Shown here: positions 48,164 through 56,210 of the stretch, piece after piece
Position numbering within the stretch: position 1 is the stretch's first letter
How the letters are laid out: each line of letters opens with the position of its first letter
Source of the DNA: Halopseudomonas bauzanensis
Lineage (GTDB): Bacteria > Pseudomonadota > Gammaproteobacteria > Pseudomonadales > Pseudomonadaceae
Assembly (NCBI RefSeq): GCF_900114735.1
Contig: NZ_FOUA01000001.1
Location: 446,278-510,277 of the forward strand
Reading direction: 5' to 3'
DNA: 64,000 nt
Made by a program: the position numbers and the translations under genes
The notes under the pieces: generated by a model
What the model was told of the DNA's origin: nothing
What the model saw: the letters and a program-made list of their open reading frames with translations, nothing else
Databases searched by the model: none

Positions 48164-50416
48164 ATGAGTACGCGCCACACTCTTCTGGCCGGCTTGTGCC
48201 TGCTGGCCTTCACCGGCTGCAAATTCGGTTCAAGCTCCAGTTCCGATACCACCCCAGTTCCGAATACCCCGCCTAACATTCTCTTCATCGTCATCGATGA
48301 CGCCGGTGTGGACCAGTTCGCCAGCTTCGGTTACGGCGGCGCGCAACCGGCGCAGACCGCCAGTATCGACGCCATAGCCCAGGCCGGCGTGCGCTTTCGC
48401 AATACCTGGTCGATGCCCACCTGCTCGCCGACCCGTTCCACCTTCTTCGACGGCCGCTATCCGTTCCGCAGCGGCGTACGTAACGCCATCGTCTCCAATG
48501 ACCTGGCCAACTCCCAAGTATCACCCTACACCCTGACCACCCCCAGACTGCTTCGCGAGCAGGCCGGCTACGTCAGCGCGCTGATCGGCAAGATGCACCT
48601 GACCGGCTCCGACCTGAACCCGGACAACCACCCGCTGGGTGATGACGCCATGCGCGAACTGGGCTGGGATTACTTTGCCGGTTACCTGGATGGCGCGCCC
48701 TACCCGATCGACACCACCGCCGGCGGGGTCGGCCCCGAAGGCACCTACCAGTGCGGTTTCGTACCCAATACCACCGCCGACGCCGCCATCGGCGCCGATT
48801 ACGGTGTCTGCTACCTGCCCGACGGGCATACCGGCGGCAGCCATCTGTTGATGACCGATCCGGACAGCTACCCCACACCCGGCCGTACTTGCCTGGAACT
48901 GGGCGGCATCCTCGACCCACGCAGCAGCGCCTACAATCCAGCGCGGCACGCCGAGCTGAACTTCAATGTGCAGAACGGCCATTACACCGGTGACTGGAAG
49001 ATCAACCACGCCGATGGCAGCAACCAGCACCTGACCGTCGACCAGCCAGGTGCCCGCGGCTACCGCACCACCCTGGAAACCGACATGGCCATCGATTGGA
49101 TCGAGCAGACCAGCGAGCAACAACCCAATGCCCCCTGGATGCTCAGCCTCGGCTATTCCACCCTGCACGCCCCACTGCAGCCGCCGCCAGCCAGTCTGCT
49201 GCCCAACCCCGATGCCACTCTCAGCCTGATCGGCTGCGGCACCCCGGTGGCTGAGTCCCTGACGGACCTTGGCATCCTGCCGGTGGAGCCGATCGACCTG
49301 GCCGACTTCGCCCAGCAACGGGCGGTGGCCCAACACATGCTGGAGGCCGTCGACCATGAAATCGGTCGCCTGTTGGTCACCACCGGTATCGCGCTGCAAC
49401 AGGATGACGGCAGCCTGACCTACAACCCCGACAGCAACACCGTGGTAGTGATCACCAGCGACAACGGCACCTACATGCCCACCGTCAAACTGCCCTTCGA
49501 TCCCCTGCGGGCCAAGGGTTCGCTGTACCAGACCGGGGTCTGGGTACCGCTGATCGTCGCCGGCCCCATGGTCAACCAGAGCGACCGCGACGTGCCACAC
49601 ATGATCAACAGCACAGACCTGTACAGCCTGTTCCATGAAATCGCCGGCATCGACGCCAGCAGCCTGCCCAACGCATTGCAACTCGACGCCCAGCCGGTCA
49701 TGTCTTACCTGACCGAACCGGAGCAGAGCGCCATTCGTACCAGCAACTTTACCGAGCAGGGCACCAACATCAGCGCCACCACCCCGGCCCCCTGCGTCAT
49801 CCCCGCCGCCAACACCTGCGTGCAGATCTTCCCGCAGCAGGGCGTCTGCGAAGACCAGAGCGGCGTCTGGTACGGCCCCGGCAGCGACATCGACCCGAAC
49901 GGTTTCAGCTCCTGCTGCGCGGTCAATGCCTATCTGGAAAGCCAGGGCCAACCCGCCACCGTGCTGTTCCCCCAACACCAGAGCGCCCTGCGTAATGAGG
50001 ATTTCAAACTGGTGCGCATCAGCCGCCTGGACTGCGCCACCGACACCTTGATGAGCACCGAGGAATTCTACGAGGTAAACGAAAGCACCAACCCAGCCCA
50101 GCTCAAGCTCGACCGTCAAGACCAAGACCTGCTGGCAAACACCCCGCCCGATCAGTTGACCAACGAACAACAGGCCAATTTCACCGCGCTGCGCGACGAA
50201 CTGACCACACTCCTAGCCAGCGGAATCGACTGTCCCGGCGATGGCAACGGCGACCTGCAGGTGAACCAGACCGACCTGGACCAATGGACCTACTGGAGCG
50301 ACCCGGCACAAGGCGGCGGCTACTCCAGCTGGTACGACTTCAACCACGACGGCCTGACCGACGAAGACGACAGAATCATCATCGAAGCCAATATGGGGAA
50401 TAACTGCCGGATCTAA
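48164..50416 (+). CDS. Lipoprotein sulfatase with C-terminal dockerin-like EF-hand repeats
   Basis: A 750-aa exported sulfatase. The signal peptide ends in a lipobox-like FTGC (Cys19), then a Ser-rich linker (GSSSSSD). The sulfatase domain begins PPNILFIVIDDAGVD, with calcium/metal Asp residues. The formylglycine motif CSPTRST has its Cys at residue 87, so the enzyme needs a maturase encoded elsewhere. Later metal residues fit VVITSDNGTY. Extra Cys-rich insertions occur around 195-260 and 545-590. From about residue 690 there are two dockerin-type calcium loops, DGNGDLQVNQTD and DFNHDGLTDEDD. It is encoded against the flagellar genes, between the two fliS copies. Paralogue of the gene at 61783. 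The substrate could be a sulfated polysaccharide or aryl sulfate. Confidence 0.88.
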   Translation: MSTRHTLLAGLCLLAFTGCKFGSSSSSDTTPVPNTPPNILFIVIDDAGVDQFASFGYGGAQPAQTASIDAIAQAGVRFRNTWSMPTCSPTRSTFFDGRYPFRSGVRNAIVSNDLANSQVSPYTLTTPRLLREQAGYVSALIGKMHLTGSDLNPDNHPLGDDAMRELGWDYFAGYLDGAPYPIDTTAGGVGPEGTYQCGFVPNTTADAAIGADYGVCYLPDGHTGGSHLLMTDPDSYPTPGRTCLELGGILDPRSSAYNPARHAELNFNVQNGHYTGDWKINHADGSNQHLTVDQPGARGYRTTLETDMAIDWIEQTSEQQPNAPWMLSLGYSTLHAPLQPPPASLLPNPDATLSLIGCGTPVAESLTDLGILPVEPIDLADFAQQRAVAQHMLEAVDHEIGRLLVTTGIALQQDDGSLTYNPDSNTVVVITSDNGTYMPTVKLPFDPLRAKGSLYQTGVWVPLIVAGPMVNQSDRDVPHMINSTDLYSLFHEIAGIDASSLPNALQLDAQPVMSYLTEPEQSAIRTSNFTEQGTNISATTPAPCVIPAANTCVQIFPQQGVCEDQSGVWYGPGSDIDPNGFSSCCAVNAYLESQGQPATVLFPQHQSALRNEDFKLVRISRLDCATDTLMSTEEFYEVNESTNPAQLKLDRQDQDLLANTPPDQLTNEQQANFTALRDELTTLLASGIDCPGDGNGDLQVNQTDLDQWTYWSDPAQGGGYSSWYDFNHDGLTDEDDRIIIEANMGNNCRI

Positions 50417-50561
50417 CCCCTCCGGCAACACCGACGCCATGGACGGCCGGGTTCCATCCCGGTCAGCGCCATCTCAGGCCAGCACATTGCCCGGAATGCA
50501 GCTCACGCCTTCTTACACACCCGCTGCAATCAAGGATATGCAAACCGGAAGCCCGGTCCCC

Positions 50562-50590
50562 CGGGTTGGCGAGCCCCCGCTCGCCGACAG
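50562..50590 (+). repeat. 29-bp palindromic repeat, left flank of the Rpn-family gene
   Basis: CGGGT(T/C)GGCGAGC core hairpin: GGCGAGC-CCC-CGCTCGCC. It matches 27 of 29 bases with the copy at 51623-51651, in the same orientation. The two copies bracket the gene at 50692-51597. It lies in the 275-base gap after the sulfatase gene. Confidence 0.8.
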
Positions 50591-50691
50591 AATCAACCTG
50601 CCAACCCCATCACACCCTGCCGCATTGATCCTGTCCATATCCCGTCACTCCTGCAATCCTGCACTCACATACCGCCCATCAAGGAAGCGCT

Positions 50692-51597
50692 ATGGCCCAC
50701 AGCCACGATCAGAATTTCAAGAATCTGATCCTGGACTATCCCCAGCAGGCACTGGAGTTCTTCGCCGCGCAGGAAGCAGTTGGTCTGGATCAACAGGTAC
50801 GGATTACCGCGGTCCGTCAGGAACAACTCAAGGAGCGCCTCGGCGACCATTTTCGCGAACTCGACGTACCGCTACTGGTTGAATGGCCGGACGGACGCCG
50901 GGAGACACTGCTATTCGCCATCGAAGAAGAAACCGACCCTACACGCTTTTCCATTCGCAGACTGGCCCACTATTGCCTCGACCTGACCGAGTTGATGAAA
51001 ACCGACCGGATCGTGCCGGTGGTGATCTTCCTGCGAACCAGCAAGCATATTCCAAGATATCTTGAGCTGGGTGGCGACCGCCACACCTACCTGTCCTTCC
51101 ACTACCTCAGCTGCGAACTGTCCAGGCTGGAGGCCAACGACTGGCTGCACAGCCCCAACCTGGTCGCCCGCCTCAACCTGCCCAACATGCATTGGCAACC
51201 GGAACAGAAGATCGACATCTACGCCAGCGCCGTACGCGGCTTGCAAGAAATGGAGCCAGACCTGGACAAACAGGTCAAGTATCTGGACTTCATCGACATC
51301 TACACCGCCCTGGATGATAATGACATGCGTGAATATCAAGAGCGTTACCCGCAGGAGACAAACAAGATGAGTGGATTGCGAGAGCGTTGGTTGAGTGAGG
51401 GGAAGGAACAGGGAATTGCTCAAGGCATAGAGCAAGGCGAACGCAGCCTACTGTATCGTCAACTGACTCGCCGCTTCGGCCCACTGGACGCTCCCACCGA
51501 AGCTCGCCTGCAGAGGGCAACGGCTGCCGAGCTTGAGCGCTGGGCCGACAACATCCTCGAAGCCCACACCCTCGAAGAAGTCTTCACCCTCCACTGA
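50692..51597 (+). CDS. Rpn/DUF4351 family protein, putative PD-(D/E)XK nuclease or transposase-like
   Basis: A 301-aa protein. The N-terminus HDQNFKNLILDYPQQALEFF is the HDxxFK-P motif of the recombination-promoting nuclease/YhgA-like family. An acidic LLFAIEEETD strand lies near residue 82 where the nuclease core would have its Glu/Asp, and the QYxLDLxE-like helix is HYCLDLTELMKTDRIVPVV. A linker rich in EQG repeats (GKEQGIAQGIEQGE) leads to a C-terminal DUF4351 domain (about 245-300: RFGPLDAPTEARLQRATAAEL). Family members increase RecA-independent recombination; phage defence has also been proposed. Direct repeats flank it. It interrupts a flagellar gene string, which suggests acquisition. 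Confidence 0.8.
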   Translation: MAHSHDQNFKNLILDYPQQALEFFAAQEAVGLDQQVRITAVRQEQLKERLGDHFRELDVPLLVEWPDGRRETLLFAIEEETDPTRFSIRRLAHYCLDLTELMKTDRIVPVVIFLRTSKHIPRYLELGGDRHTYLSFHYLSCELSRLEANDWLHSPNLVARLNLPNMHWQPEQKIDIYASAVRGLQEMEPDLDKQVKYLDFIDIYTALDDNDMREYQERYPQETNKMSGLRERWLSEGKEQGIAQGIEQGERSLLYRQLTRRFGPLDAPTEARLQRATAAELERWADNILEAHTLEEVFTLH

Positions 51598-51622
51598 GCC
51601 ACTTGATGAGTGGCTCATCCCT

Positions 51623-51651
51623 CGGGTCGGCGAGCCCCTGCTCGCCGACAG
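51623..51651 (+). repeat. 29-bp palindromic repeat, right flank of the Rpn-family gene
   Basis: Direct copy (27/29) of the element at 50562-50590; its stem GTCGGCGAGC-CCCT-GCTCGCCGAC is perfect. Starts 26 bases after the gene's stop codon, so it could also terminate that transcript. Confidence 0.8.
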
Positions 51652-51673
51652 CCCTCAGCCGCTCAAAATCACA

Positions 51674-51855
51674 GGCGTAGCGCAGACGCGCTACACCCCC
51701 AGGCCCTGCCGAGAGCCTCCCCCCTGTGAGGGACTCCCAGGGAGAACACCAACTCACTGAACCTCCACTCCCAAAAACAACAAACCCCAGCCAAAGCCAG
51801 GGTTCATTTCAGCAGCTCCGTACTCTCCCGGGGTGTAGCGCGCCTGCGCTACGCC
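51674..51855. repeat. Pair of inverted 24-bp palindromes (second REP type)
   Basis: 51674-51697 and 51832-51855 are inverted copies of one another with one difference. Each is itself a hairpin of the form GTAGCGC-N4-GCGCTAC (the second copy reads GTAGCGC-GCCT-GCGCTAC, in reverse). They bracket the fliS2 terminator and end six bases before the fliS2 stop codon. This is distinct in sequence from the CCTGGGAGG family. Confidence 0.75.
51773..51804 (-). terminator. Intrinsic terminator of fliD-fliS2
   Basis: On minus AACCCTGGC-TTTG-GCTGGGGTT forms a 9-bp stem (two G-U pairs), followed by TGTTGTTTTT. It lies 57 bases past the fliS2 stop. Confidence 0.75.
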
Positions 51856-51860
51856 GGAAA

Positions 51861-52229
51861 TCACTTGGGCTCAATCGCATCCCATCCTTCCTTGAGTTCT
51901 TCCAGCAGCTGCTGCACTTCATCCAGCGAACGCGGCGTATCGTCCAACGCCACGCCTGCCAGTTTGCGGGTCATGTAGTCGTAGAGGCCATCCAGGTTCT
52001 CGGCAATCTCGCCGCCCAGATCCTTGTCCAGCGAAGCCTGTAACGCGCCGATAATGCTGATGGTGCTGCTCACCGCTGTACCGCGCCGCTCCGGGTTGCC
52101 GGTCGCCTGGGCGTGACGAGCGAGCTTCAGGCGCTCGATTGCACCAGCCAGCAACAATTGCACCGCGCGGTACTGGGATACTTCCTGCGCCAGATTGACC
52201 TGCTTGTAGGTATCGATAGGGCTTTTCAT
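51861..52229 (-). CDS. fliS2: FliS-family flagellin chaperone, second copy (fliD-proximal)
   Basis: A 122-aa FliS homologue: [27 protein letters not shown], a middle [32 protein letters not shown] segment (key part [15 protein letters not shown]), and an acidic C-terminal helix. Only three bases after fliD, so co-translated with the cap gene and read from the fliD sigma54 promoter. It differs clearly from the other FliS (47597), suggesting distinct clients or timing. A true terminator and REP palindromes follow. Confidence 0.92.
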   Translation of the reverse strand: MKSPIDTYKQVNLAQEVSQYRAVQLLLAGAIERLKLARHAQATGNPERRGTAVSSTISIIGALQASLDKDLGGEIAENLDGLYDYMTRKLAGVALDDTPRSLDEVQQLLEELKEGWDAIEPK

Positions 52230-52232
52230 GGT

Positions 52233-53702
52233 TTACTTCTTGTTCTGGTTGACGACGCCGGGCAGGCTGTCGAGTTGGGCGGTCAGGAAGGAGCTGGTGC
52301 TGTTCATTTGTGAAATCAGCGCATCCATGGCGTTGAATTGGGCGAACAGGCGCGTTTCCATCTTGCTCAGCCGCATGGCCAGCGTTTCCCGCTGATCATC
52401 AACACCGCCGGGACCGGTGAGAGTGTTCTGCAGAGCCTTGGTGCGGTTATCCAGAATGCCGCCGCTTTCGGTGAAGGGCTTGACCCTCTCTTCCAACCGT
52501 CCCATCAAGCCCTGCTCACCAGTAAAGAAGCTGCTGACCTGCTCCAGATTGTTATCCAGTGCCTTGTCCAGCTTGTCATTGTCCAGCTTCAGCTTGCCGT
52601 CGCGCTCGGTGCTGATGCCCAGATCTGCCAGGATGCGTATGCCCTCGCCGCTGGCCGGTGATCCCAACTCGCTGCGCATGGCGTTCATGAAGGAGCGTAC
52701 CGATGAATCACCCACCAGAGCGGCTGTGAGGGGTTCAGAATCTCCATCGGCGATTGGCGTCACATTGGTCAGCGCATTGACGCTGTCGAGCATCTTGTTA
52801 TAAGCGTCGACAAACTCGGTAATGGATTTCTTGACGCCGGCCTGGTCCACTGCCACGCCGAGATTGACGGTTTCGGCATTATCCAGCGCTTCCTGCGACT
52901 GCGCCGCCTTGAGAGTCAGTGTCACACCCTCGATGGCATCTTCAACAGTATTGCTGGCACTGCTCAGGTTGATACCGTCAATGGCGAAATTCGCATCACG
53001 GGAATAGCTGATTACTCGGGCCGCGCGGGGGTTGTCAGCATCCACAGGAGTTGGCTGAAAGTCTGCGTCAGTGCCAGACGGCGGCGCAAATGCCAGCGCG
53101 CCCAACTCACCTGTTGCGTCCGACACCGCCACGCTGATGTCATTGTCGGTACCCGATGCCGTTGAACTCAGCACCAATCGGGCACCGCCCTCACCGCTCG
53201 GGTCATTGACGATGGTCGCGCTCAGCCCCATCTCCTTGCCGGCCGCGTTGATCGCATCGCGGATACCGGTCAGGCTGTTGTTACCCTCGCCCACGTCGAT
53301 ATCCAGTGATTCGTCGCCGACATTGATAGTCAGGGTACCGGTACCCAGCGCATCGCTGGCGTTGTCGAACCCGGCCAGCGCGACCTTGCTGGTCTGCGCC
53401 AGGTTGAACACCTGCACGTTGTAATTGCCGGCAACCGCCCTGGAGTCGGCGGTGATACTGACAATGCCAGCTGCGCTGGAAGTGGCACTGCGCTTCTCGA
53501 ACAGAGAGGCATCATTCAGCTTGCCGAGGGCATCCTGGAAGGTCGACAAGGCACTGCGAAATTGCCCCAGTGCCGAGACCTTGGAGGTGGTAGATTTTTC
53601 CAGTCGATCAAGTTGGGCGGTCTTTGGCGCAGCCTCTGCATTGAGCAGTGCCTTGACCATGCCGTTAACATCCATACCTGAGCCGATACCGGTAATTGCC
53701 AT
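52233..53702 (-). CDS. fliD: Flagellar filament cap protein FliD
   Basis: A 489-aa cap protein (HAP2). The N-terminal domain starts GIGSGMDVNGMVKALLNAEA. The C-terminal domain contains SVNALTNVTPIADGD and DLGISTERDGKLKLDN, and the coiled end MSKMETRLFAQFNAMDALI-like reads LSKMETRLFAQFNAMDALIS. Length is typical for B-type/most pseudomonads. FliD also serves as mucin adhesin in P. aeruginosa. Begins a transcript with its own sigma54 element 65 bases upstream; fliS2 follows. Confidence 0.95.
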   Translation of the reverse strand: MAITGIGSGMDVNGMVKALLNAEAAPKTAQLDRLEKSTTSKVSALGQFRSALSTFQDALGKLNDASLFEKRSATSSAAGIVSITADSRAVAGNYNVQVFNLAQTSKVALAGFDNASDALGTGTLTINVGDESLDIDVGEGNNSLTGIRDAINAAGKEMGLSATIVNDPSGEGGARLVLSSTASGTDNDISVAVSDATGELGALAFAPPSGTDADFQPTPVDADNPRAARVISYSRDANFAIDGINLSSASNTVEDAIEGVTLTLKAAQSQEALDNAETVNLGVAVDQAGVKKSITEFVDAYNKMLDSVNALTNVTPIADGDSEPLTAALVGDSSVRSFMNAMRSELGSPASGEGIRILADLGISTERDGKLKLDNDKLDKALDNNLEQVSSFFTGEQGLMGRLEERVKPFTESGGILDNRTKALQNTLTGPGGVDDQRETLAMRLSKMETRLFAQFNAMDALISQMNSTSSFLTAQLDSLPGVVNQNKK

Positions 53703-53766
53703 AATCCTACCCTCTACGACCGTTTATTGACGGTTCGCCGCTGAAAATGAAACCTCACACTACCTA

Positions 53767-53782
53767 AGCAGAAATCATGCCA
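53767..53782 (-). promoter_or_regulatory. Sigma54 (-24/-12) promoter of fliD-fliS2
   Basis: On minus TGGCATG-ATTT-CTGCT. GG (53781-53780) and GC (53769-53768) are ten bases apart, 65-80 bases before the fliD ATG. Two departures from consensus. Confidence 0.7.
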
Positions 53783-53824
53783 GCCTCTACAGGCCAGGCC
53801 GGCGAGGACGCATACCAGGATCTT

Positions 53825-53888
53825 GTGGGAGCGGCCTTGGCCGCGAAGCCCTTCTGGCCCGACCATTCGCGGCCAAGCCCGCTCCGAC
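53825..53888. repeat. Pseudomonas-type REP palindrome between flaG and fliD
   Basis: Arms 53825-53847 (starts GTGGGAGCGGCC) and 53866-53888 (ends GCCCGCTCCGAC) pair at 21 of 23 positions around an 18-base loop. Sequence matches the GTGGGAGCGG-type REPs common in Pseudomonas. It starts 14 bases past the flaG stop on minus and could end the fliC-flaG transcript. Confidence 0.8.
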
Positions 53889-53901
53889 AGCTTCGCCGCT
53901 A

Positions 53902-54261
53902 TCAGACCTCGCCACTGAACAATACACTGCGAATCTCTGACAAGTTCTCCGCCAGCCGCAACGCTTCCTCCGAGGGCATCTGGCGGATAACATTCCCCGT
54001 GCTCGCCTCGGTCACTTTCACCACCATGCGGCCGCTGTCATCATCCACCTGAAACTGGATATTGCGTCCGGCCGCCTGTACATAATCCTGCATATCCGCC
54101 ACCGCCGTCAGCACCTGCTCACGATCCGGTTCGGTCATGCTGTCATTCTTCCGCACCTCGGTCACCGGTTGGGCGACAGTCGCGGCTGTTATCTCGTTCG
54201 TTCTGGCAGCAGGCGCGACAGCCCCTACCCCAGCCCTGTTGTTGAGCGATCCCATATCCAT
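53902..54261 (-). CDS. flaG: Flagellar protein FlaG
   Basis: A 119-aa FlaG-family protein. The N-terminal half is disordered and Ala/Thr-rich; the C-terminal FlaG domain has MQDYVQAAGRNIQFQVDDDSG and VIRQMPSEEALRLAENLSEI. FlaG proteins influence filament length. It follows fliC and precedes fliD as in other pseudomonads. An AGGAAAAACC site precedes the ATG, and a partial terminator hairpin lies between fliC and flaG, which would lower flaG expression relative to flagellin. Confidence 0.93.
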   Translation of the reverse strand: MDMGSLNNRAGVGAVAPAARTNEITAATVAQPVTEVRKNDSMTEPDREQVLTAVADMQDYVQAAGRNIQFQVDDDSGRMVVKVTEASTGNVIRQMPSEEALRLAENLSEIRSVLFSGEV

Positions 54262-54285
54262 GGTTTTTCCTCCACACAGGACAAA

Positions 54286-54313
54286 GCGGGAGAAGAGTCG
54301 CCCCTTCCCCCGC
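54286..54313 (-). terminator. Attenuator-like terminator between fliC and flaG
   Basis: On minus GCGGGGGAAG and CTTCTCCCGC pair at 9 of 10 positions, followed by TTTGTCC. It starts 22 bases past the fliC stop. The weak T-run suggests partial read-through into flaG. Confidence 0.6.
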
Positions 54314-54334
54314 CAGTCATACCGCTAACTTACC

Positions 54335-55768
54335 TTAGCCCAGCAGGCTGAGGACTGCTTGCGGCAGTTGGTTGGCCTGAGCCAGCATCGCAGTACCAGC
54401 CTGCTGCATGATCTGGTTCTTGGCCAGGTTGGCAGACTCGGCTGCGTAGTCGGTGTCCATGATGCGACCACGTGCGTTGGAAGCGTTTTCAGAAATGTTC
54501 TGCAGGTTGCTGATAGTCGACTCGAAGCGGTTCTGCACGGCACCGAGGTCAGCACGGGTGCTGTCTACCGAGGCAATCGCGTCGTCCAGGGCCTGGATGG
54601 CTACTTGAGCGTTTTCGACATTGAGGACATCCAGACTATCCAGGGTGTGAGTTCTAGAGCTCGCCACGACAGGGCCAGTAGCCGCCACTTCTGCTGCAGT
54701 CACATTATCCAACCCAGTGGCAGCTGTGCCGCCTGTCACTGTGAACGTTTCAGCAGAACTCAAAACGATAGCGCCCGACTCTTCAGAAGCTCTTACACCG
54801 GTAATATCTGCTTCGGCGTTGATAAGATCAACAGCGTCACTAAGGGTCGTGTTAGCTGCAATTACGACGTTATGACTATTAATGACAAGAGTTTCATCAG
54901 TACCAACAGTTCCGTACGTACCACCGGTAGCTCCCCAAGTAGGCGTATCTGTGGCAGCTGTCAACCCAAGTGCATCAACGCCAGCACCGTCAACTGTGAA
55001 ATCGCTTAGCGAACTCAGATCAATAGCACCAGTATCACTCTTGCTGGCCGTTACACCGGTACTTGCGTTATTGATCTTGTCAACAATCTTGTCAACAGTA
55101 TCACCTTTTTCAAAATTGACGAGAGTGCCATTCAGCTTGACGCTGGTCGCGTCATTCAACTTATTGTCTTCAAAACCAAGAGTGGTAACGACCCCATCAG
55201 CATCAGTTACACCTGTTTCCACTGCGCTGCCCGCGGCACTGGCCAGAGTCGATTGGCCACTCAGGCCTTTGGCACTCATATCACCAATACTGAAAGACAG
55301 CGTTTCACCAGCATTGGAACCAACCTGGAAGCTCTCACCGGACAAAGTACCGTTCAGCAGGCTCTTACCACCAAAGGTAGTGGTTTCAGCAATACGGGTC
55401 AGCTCACCAGACAGGTTGCTGAACTCCTGGTTCAAAGCCTTGCGCTCTTCCGCAGAGTTGGAACCATTGGAAGCCTGCAGAGCCAGGTCACGCATGCGCT
55501 GCATGATGTTGGTGGATTCTTGCAGGGCACCTTCAGCGGTCTGTGCCATGGACATACCGTCGTTGGCGTTCTTGACAGCAACATTCAGACCGTTGATCTG
55601 ACTGGTCAGACGGTTGGAAATCTGCAGGCCGGCTGCGTCGTCTTTCGCACTGTTGATCTGCGAACCGGAAGACAGACGCTCCAGCGAGGTGGACAGGGCA
55701 TTGGTAGAACCACTCAGGTTGCGCTGAGCGTTCAGGGAAGCAATGTTGCTGTTTACTGTCAGGGCCAT
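54335..55768 (-). CDS. fliC: Flagellin FliC
   Basis: A 477-aa filament protein. The D0/D1 N-terminal region ([34 protein letters not shown]) and the C-terminal D1/D0 region ([29 protein letters not shown]) are well conserved. The middle part (about residues 170-370) is a variable domain rich in Thr, Ala, Asp and Val. Its DNA (about 54650-55260) is less GC-rich than the flanks, a usual sign of diversifying or exchanged flagellin domains. It has a near-consensus sigma28 promoter and an 8-bp hairpin in its leader. Export is helped by the two FliS homologues. Confidence 0.96.
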   Translation of the reverse strand: MALTVNSNIASLNAQRNLSGSTNALSTSLERLSSGSQINSAKDDAAGLQISNRLTSQINGLNVAVKNANDGMSMAQTAEGALQESTNIMQRMRDLALQASNGSNSAEERKALNQEFSNLSGELTRIAETTTFGGKSLLNGTLSGESFQVGSNAGETLSFSIGDMSAKGLSGQSTLASAAGSAVETGVTDADGVVTTLGFEDNKLNDATSVKLNGTLVNFEKGDTVDKIVDKINNASTGVTASKSDTGAIDLSSLSDFTVDGAGVDALGLTAATDTPTWGATGGTYGTVGTDETLVINSHNVVIAANTTLSDAVDLINAEADITGVRASEESGAIVLSSAETFTVTGGTAATGLDNVTAAEVAATGPVVASSRTHTLDSLDVLNVENAQVAIQALDDAIASVDSTRADLGAVQNRFESTISNLQNISENASNARGRIMDTDYAAESANLAKNQIMQQAGTAMLAQANQLPQAVLSLLG

Positions 55769-55800
55769 GGGTAATTCTCCAATTAGACCGAAATAATGTT

Positions 55801-55839
55801 TGCCTGAGCTTGCGACTCATGTGCCCATCACCTCAGGCA
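55801..55839 (-). promoter_or_regulatory. Leader hairpin of fliC mRNA
   Basis: TGCCTGAG (55801-55808) and CTCAGGCA (55832-55839) are perfect 8-base inverted repeats with a 23-base loop, inside the predicted fliC leader and about 30 bases from the start codon. Possible role in mRNA stability or translation control. Confidence 0.5.
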
Positions 55840-55864
55840 ACCATAGTGTTCGCATTCAGTTTCT

Positions 55865-55891
55865 GTATCGGCGTGCTGGCGAAGAGCTTTA
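55865..55891 (-). promoter_or_regulatory. Sigma28 (FliA) promoter of fliC
   Basis: On minus TAAAG (55891-55887), 14 bases, then GCCGATAC (55872-55865). This matches TAAAG-N14-GCCGATAA with one -10 difference. The leader would be about 90 bases. Confidence 0.9.
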
Positions 55892-56210
55892 ATCATTTTT
55901 CAAAAAACTTTTCGCGGTGCCTTGACAGGCTGGGAAGCAGCTGTCGCCGATGTAGGGGTTATCGGGCGGGACGGAGAAAGCTTTAGGGTGATTGCAGGAA
56001 AAGGGATCAGCTACATTCCCCAGCTGGCAAATAGCACGGGACGATGCGTAGCCTCTACTCGACCAACCACCTTTCCCGGGATTGATCTTCAGGTCTGATA
56101 AAGGGGAGTTCCATCCAGAAGGTTTGGCTAGCGCTCGCCAGGCTGGCAAACGAGTGCCATCGATACCATCCGAAATACCTGCACCTGCTTGATGAGTATG
56201 CAGCCATAAA
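55892..56210. other. Non-coding stretch between the CrcZ-like RNA and the fliC promoter
   Basis: About 320 bases with no gene I can support. An 86-codon open frame on minus (55889-56149) has no ribosome site and a composition unlike a protein (many Pro, Ser, Gly, Cys), so it is not called. No notable repeat seen. Confidence 0.55.

Noticed and set aside
48521-50170. 549-codon open frame on minus, antisense to the first sulfatase
   Set aside because: Gly/Val/Gln-rich translation with no domain; the plus frame has a signal peptide, sulfatase motif and calcium loops.
55889-56149. 86-codon open frame on minus upstream of fliC
   Set aside because: No Shine-Dalgarno, odd composition, overlaps the fliC sigma28 -35 region.
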